A DNA stretch of 64,000 bases from positions 1 through 64,000 of the forward strand of contig JAMKCH010049376.1 in NCBI GenBank assembly GCA_023653785.1, read 5' to 3'. The notes under the pieces were generated by a model, which made no database searches, had not been told where the DNA came from, and was given only the letters and a program-made list of their open reading frames with translations. A program made the position numbers and the translations under genes. Within the stretch, counting starts at the first letter, position 1, and each line of letters begins with the position of its first letter. Shown here piece by piece: positions 60,219 through 64,000 of this stretch. The stretch comes from Ophioderma brevispina. Lineage: Eukaryota; Echinodermata; Ophiuroidea; Amphilepidida; Ophiodermatidae.

Positions 60219-62562
60219 GTAATAATAATAATAATAAGGCTTTATAACGCGCCCAACACAGGCGTCTCTAGGCGACGTACAAAGAGGATAAAATATTAAA
60301 AGGTCATATAATAAAAACAATAACTTATTATCCATGTCGCTCGTAAATCAGCCAGGGCGAAAATGGACACGAGTAAAAGACAAAGAGCAAAGAACCCTGG
60401 AGGACAGAGAGCGACAGATTACAAAAATGCATTACAAAACCTTGTAAGTGATGATGACTTAAACTAATATAATACATGAACTATAGATTACAACAAACTT
60501 TAAAAACGGCATATTCATGACGAAAGACAACTAGAAGTGTGACCGGCACACAGGCTAAAAACAATGGAAACACAGGAGAGGAGAGGTGACTAGCACATAC
60601 ACTCTCAGCGAAGATCCTCAGCATCTCGCTCCCTCATTAGATTGGCTGGGTCATTGCACACATATATAAAAACACAGCGAAATGATAAGCTTAAGAGCAC
60701 ATAACTATAATAACCCTGGAGAGGAGAGGGTACCAGCACATCACTCTCAGCAAGACATTACTATCTTGCTCCCTAGATGTTGAAATGGGCAGGGTAAAAA
60801 GCAGAACAAATAGTGAACAGCATAATAGTATTCAAATTGCGATTTGAAACAAGTGCGTTTTGAGCTTAGTCTTGAAGGTGTTCAGATGGCATACGACGAA
60901 TAGAAACAGGGAGATCATTCCATAGCTTAGCCGCTGCGTATGAAAAAGATCGCTCTCCATAGAACTTAGTTGAAGGAATAGGCTGATTTAAGCGGTAGGT
61001 ATTGGCAGATCTGCACGCTCTGGGTGGTTTGTACAGATCAATCAGGTCTGAAATAAACACAGGGGCCATTCTATGGATTGCCTTGTATGCGACAAGCAAG
61101 ATGTTATATGCTAATCGTTGGCGAATTGGAAGCCAGTGTAACTCCTCGAGCACTGGTGTAATATGCGCACATCGAGGGACGCGACAAACCAGACGTGCAG
61201 CTGTTTTTGAACCCGTTGGAGCTTGGAGATTTCAAGATCTAGCAGGTCAGTGACCAGTGAGTTACAACAATCTAACCTGCTAGTAACAAACACGTGCACT
61301 AGACGAGCTGTTGTCTCATTACTCAGGTAATGTCGAATCTGCTCGATCTTCCTTATACCTAGCATAGCGACTTTACAAAGATGATCTACCTGTTGAGTCA
61401 TATTGAGCGATGGGTCCATTATGACACCAAGATTTCGGACTTTCAGTGAAGGTTGAATGATGGAATTACCAATTCTGATCAATGGAACATGCGAATTATC
61501 TCCACGTGTGAACTGAGATGTGAAATACATTAATTCTGTTTTAGAGTCATTTAGGACAGGCTTATTTTCCTTGCACCATGCACGAACATCTGAAATACAT
61601 CTTTCAAGCTTCTCCACGGTTAGATCTCGATCGCCAGGCAGGAAGGTAACAAAGAGTTGCGTATCGTCTGCGTACGCCACAGCATTTACTCAATGTGCCG
61701 CTGCAATGTCCAACAAAGGAGAACTAAATAGTGTAAATACCATAGGTCCAGCAACGGACCCTTGTGGAGCACCACATTTAAGGAAAACAATCTCTGACAA
61801 CTCGTTCTTAATTGTCACAGACCGTGTGCGGTCACGTAGATACGATGAAAACCACTGCAGAGCATTTCCCTTGATTCCAAAGCGAGTGGAGAGACGGTTC
61901 AGCAGCTGGATATGATCTAACAAGTCAAAGGCTGCACTGAAATCTAAAAGTACAAGCAACACTTCTTGACGTTTATCCAACGCAGATAGAATATCATTCT
62001 GAACCTTGAGAAGTGCTGTTTCTACACTATGCTGTGGTCTATATGCTGACTGCATGGGTGCTTGGAGATGATGATTGGCCAGATAATCTTGTAGCTGTTT
62101 CATAGCAATTCTCTCAATTACCTTCCCCAAAAATGGTAAGTTGGAAATCGGTCGATAGTGTGACAAGATATTTGTGTCAAGATTTGCTTTCTTGAGTAAG
62201 GGAATTATCCGGGTATGCTTTAATAGAGAAGGAAATATTCCCAAAGTCAGAGAAGAATTCTTGAAGGCAGGTCTTGAAAAGGCAGACAGGAAGAGGATCC
62301 AATGGACAGGATGTGATTGCCGAAGATTTAATTGAATCGAGAACTTCCTCCTCAGAAACAAATTTCTGGAAGCATGAATCACAAGTATCTTCAATAACTA
62401 CAGTCAAAGGTGGTGTAACACTGGCATCCAGGTTGCTTTGCAGATTATCAATTTTATCGCTGAAGAACTTGCGAACATGTCAGCAAGGTCTTTCGGACTT
62501 TCATGGTCTGGAAGAGTGGCAGTGGCTTTCGGTTAGGAACTCCTTTGTGGGTCCATCCAATG
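60219..62562 (-). mobile_element. L2/CR1-like LINE, 5'-truncated
   Basis: The element covers the RT part of ORF2, a 3' UTR of about 0.6 kb, and a 3' tail of (TTA)n (60219-60237). Just before the tail the minus strand has GGGCGCGTTATAAAGCC, the kind of short 3' end found in L2-type LINEs. Endonuclease is absent. It lies inside the RTE-like element. The 5' boundary (about 62530-62565) is placed where RTE-like sequence resumes. Confidence 0.75.
60832..62530 (-). pseudogene. L2/CR1-like reverse transcriptase, nearly intact
   Basis: Read N to C: FFSDKIDNLQSNLD (near 62440-62470); VSEEEVLDSIKSSAITSCPL (near 62300-62350); LKHTRIIPLLKKANLD (62180-62230); HYRPISNLPFLGKVIE (62115-62165); LLDFSAAFDLLDH (61920-61960); GAPQGSVAGPMVFTLFSSPL (61720-61780); YADD (61663-61674); HWLPIRQRLAYN (61100-61140); and TKLKTHLFQIAI at the end (stop at 60832). 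Damage is light. There is a frameshift near 62235, an in-frame TGA at 61690-61692 five codons before YADD, a one-base insertion near 61205 and a frameshift near 60885. The catalytic aspartates are intact. It would copy LINE RNA at the target nick. Confidence 0.87.
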
Positions 62563-62564
62563 GT

Positions 62565-62735
62565 CTATACAACAGTGTTCTGTACAAAGCTAGATGGGTT
62601 ATCATACATGATGGCATTTGCTTTGACCAGTTGACAGTGTCGTCTGGGACACCATACTTGGTGAGAATATGCAACATTGCATCCCTGTTGACACTGTCAA
62701 AAATGGTTGAGATAGAACGCTGGAAAGATATAAAA
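62565..62735 (-). pseudogene. RTE-like RT, early palm block
   Basis: Reads FDSVNRDAMLHILTKYGVPD followed by DTV. 'F-D-S-V-N-R-x-x-x-x-x-I-L-x-x-Y-G-V/I-P' is the first catalytic region of RTE-type LINE reverse transcriptases (aspartate present). It precedes, on the minus strand, the L2/CR1-like insertion. Confidence 0.75.
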
Positions 62736-62912
62736 CCGTAAAACTAAAAGTTGCACTTAATGGAGTTTTCAGTGTTCACTGTGTGGTACAACATACACAA
62801 AAAGGGTTTCGAACTGAATGAGCGAGTAAGCCTACTTGCGAAATATTTTGATTATGGCCTGCGTGTCACAGTACTGCAATGTCCATTAAAGCTCGTGCAA
62901 CGTAGTTGTATT

Positions 62913-62914
<2 letters not shown>

Positions 62915-62993
<79 letters not shown>
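62915..62993. repeat. (TA)n microsatellite
   Basis: About 39 uninterrupted AT dinucleotides; frames give only Tyr-Ile repeats. Confidence 0.97.
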
Positions 62994-62996
<3 letters not shown>

Positions 62997-63050
62997 GGAG
63001 AAATTGTGAGAGGGCGAGACGTTGCAGGTTGCACCAAATACTATATTTAG

Positions 63051-63086
63051 TTACTAGCTTTCGAGCTCATGCTCTTCATCAGGTAA
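63051..63086 (-). ncRNA. Hammerhead ribozyme candidate, type I, PLE-associated
   Basis: On the minus strand: TTAC (helix I strand), CTGATGA (core), A, GAGC-ATGA-GCTC (helix II, perfect), GAAA (core), GCTA (minimal helix III and cleavage-site NUH), GTAA (helix I partner of TTAC). All conserved core bases of the hammerhead are present in the correct order. Helix III would be only one base pair, as in the minimal hammerheads described for PLEs, which may act better as dimers. There is one extra A between the core and helix II. Confidence 0.65.
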
Positions 63087-63479
63087 TCTACAAACAAATG
63101 AACAAGAACAACTGAGGATAAATAAAAAGGACCACAGAAAAAATTAAAATTGACAAAGGTAGACTATGAGATTCATAAATAAACTCGAAATGAAAAGATG
63201 AAAAAAGCAATATAACTCACATGCTGAGGAATAGGTAAACACAATTATATAATACCAACAGCAGATAACACCGCACACACAAGTGAACAAGAACCAAAAT
63301 GACACTGATAGTGATATGGAGTGAAAAAGGAGTTGAGAAAAAGAGTATTGACCAAAACCACAGGCCATGACGGCTGAGAAGGACGATTGAGAAACGAGAA
63401 CAAAAGAAAAGCAAGGAGAAATGTCAACAAGTAGAGGCCAGAGGACAGGGCATTAGTGAAAATAACACGCCGGAACAAG

Positions 63480-63600
63480 CGCACATACCCACACACACCC
63501 AGACACAGACACTACCAAATACACTCATACACGCACACACACACAAACACGGGCACAAACACACGAATGCAAATACACTAAGAAACACACACCAAAAGAC
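63480..63600 (+). repeat. (AC)n-rich low-complexity stretch
   Basis: ACACAC-rich sequence with interruptions, within the untranslated region of the second Penelope-like element. Confidence 0.8.
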
Positions 63601-63660
63601 ACTAATGCGAATGCATGCGAATATACGAAAGTAACAAAGTATATAAGAAAGTGGGGGACT

Positions 63661-64000
63661 CTACTCGTCGATATTAATGCCCCACGGAACAATAGAACGT
63701 AAATTAGCAATCCAAAATGATTCGCGCATCCTGATTATGTGATCGGTTTTGGTGCGAATTTGTTCAATGCCAGTAATTTGGGCATGACTAATGTCATGGT
63801 CAGATTGATTAAAGTGTTTCACATACGGGAGATCCTTCCTATTGTTTTTAATTTCCGATCTAGTATTGTTAAAACGCGTGTAGAGAGTAGGGATGGTTTT
63901 TCCTGTATATTGGCGATTGCATTTTTGGCACGTGATAACGTAGATGACCAGGATGATTTGCACGTGATATGACTTGTAATGGGAAAGGATTCATTAGTGA
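63661..64000 (-). pseudogene. GIY-YIG endonuclease domain of the second PLE (partial)
   Basis: A 100-residue minus-strand frame reads VIYVITCQKCNRQYTGKTIP near its start, then DLPYVKHFNQSDHD, and ends ESFWIANLRSIVPWGIN before a stop at 63661. Y-x-x-x-C, Y-T-G and the final 'W-I-x-x-L-R-S-x-x-P-x-G-I-N' are hallmarks of PLE GIY-YIG nucleases. Upstream of about 63947 the likely frame changes (FPITSHITCKSS), implying one indel. The rest lies outside the window. Confidence 0.85.

Larger units (their letters stand above)
59530..62740 (-). mobile_element. RTE-like LINE, split by later insertions
   Basis: Three minus-strand blocks read in order as parts of one reverse transcriptase: 62565-62735, 59990-60215 and 59535-59787. 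They are separated by an L2/CR1-like LINE and by a 174-bp MITE. About 35 residues of the expected palm (around the 'G-V-L-Q-G-D-T-L' motif) are missing at the first junction, so a small deletion accompanied or followed the insertion. Confidence 0.65.
63000..64000 (-). mobile_element. Second Penelope-like element, 3' part, runs off the edge
   Basis: It contains the C-terminal GIY-YIG domain (63661-64000), a purine-rich and AC-rich 3' untranslated stretch (63094-63660) and a hammerhead candidate (63051-63086). The left boundary may be the (TA)n tract. The reverse transcriptase would lie right of the window. It is not a close copy of the element at 20400-22620. Confidence 0.75.

Noticed and set aside
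61520..62741. 131- and 155-residue plus-strand frames
   Set aside because: They lie antisense to the L2/CR1-like reverse transcriptase, whose minus-strand motifs are clear.
62751..63115. Tyr-Ile repeat proteins
   Set aside because: They are translations of the (TA)n tract.

Overview
This window looks like intergenic or deep intronic DNA from a marine invertebrate deuterostome (echinoderm- or hemichordate-like; this is inference). It is AT-rich, has no long open reading frames, and is packed with decayed transposable elements. I found no convincing host gene, rRNA, functional tRNA, CRISPR array or bacterial-style operon in 64 kb. The best taxonomic pointer is a Ty3/Gypsy element with the unusual Gmr1-like domain order (protease, integrase, then reverse transcriptase), a group known from deuterostomes.

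Positions 1-18,000. A segment is present twice. Copy A (1-3405, running off the left edge) is uninterrupted. Copy B (4853-5664 plus 11885-14400) is split by a 6.2-kb minus-strand Gmr1-like LTR retrotransposon with 0.9-kb LTRs, a tRNA-Pro-type primer binding site, a polypurine tract, and remnants of gag, protease, integrase and the two ends of RT/RNase H. A further 2.05-kb tandem duplication follows (13917-15967 and 15968-17990). All these copies differ mostly by one-base indels, which suggests uncorrected long-read sequence or stitched haplotypes rather than ordinary divergence.

Positions 18,000-31,000. There is a tRNA-derived SINE head, a decayed Penelope-like element (RT plus GIY-YIG nuclease, minus strand) ending in a hammerhead-like motif, a 4.4-kb interval bounded by terminal inverted repeats with an iterated internal motif, a nested fold-back element, the first of three copies of a 0.35-kb TTAA-flanked MITE, and a (CATC)n array.

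Positions 31,000-49,000. This part holds more MITEs (TTAA-flanked families, palindromic hairpins, a fold-back with a lopsided duplicated arm), one small non-LTR RT fragment, simple repeats, and long stretches where I recognise nothing.

Positions 49,300-57,300. An 8-kb structure has inverted terminal arms of about 1 kb and no recognisable transposase. Its interior holds a TTAA-flanked MITE, a diverged tandem repeat, a LINE RT fragment and another 1.7-kb repeat.

Positions 59,500-64,000. A nest of elements: an RTE-like LINE broken by a 174-bp MITE and by a fairly well-preserved L2/CR1-like LINE (its RT stopped by one TGA just before the catalytic YADD). Then come a (TA)n tract and the 3' end of a second Penelope-like element with a good hammerhead-ribozyme candidate and a GIY-YIG domain that runs off the right edge. 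These are independent selfish elements, so there is no shared pathway; the order of insertions is the main biological story.
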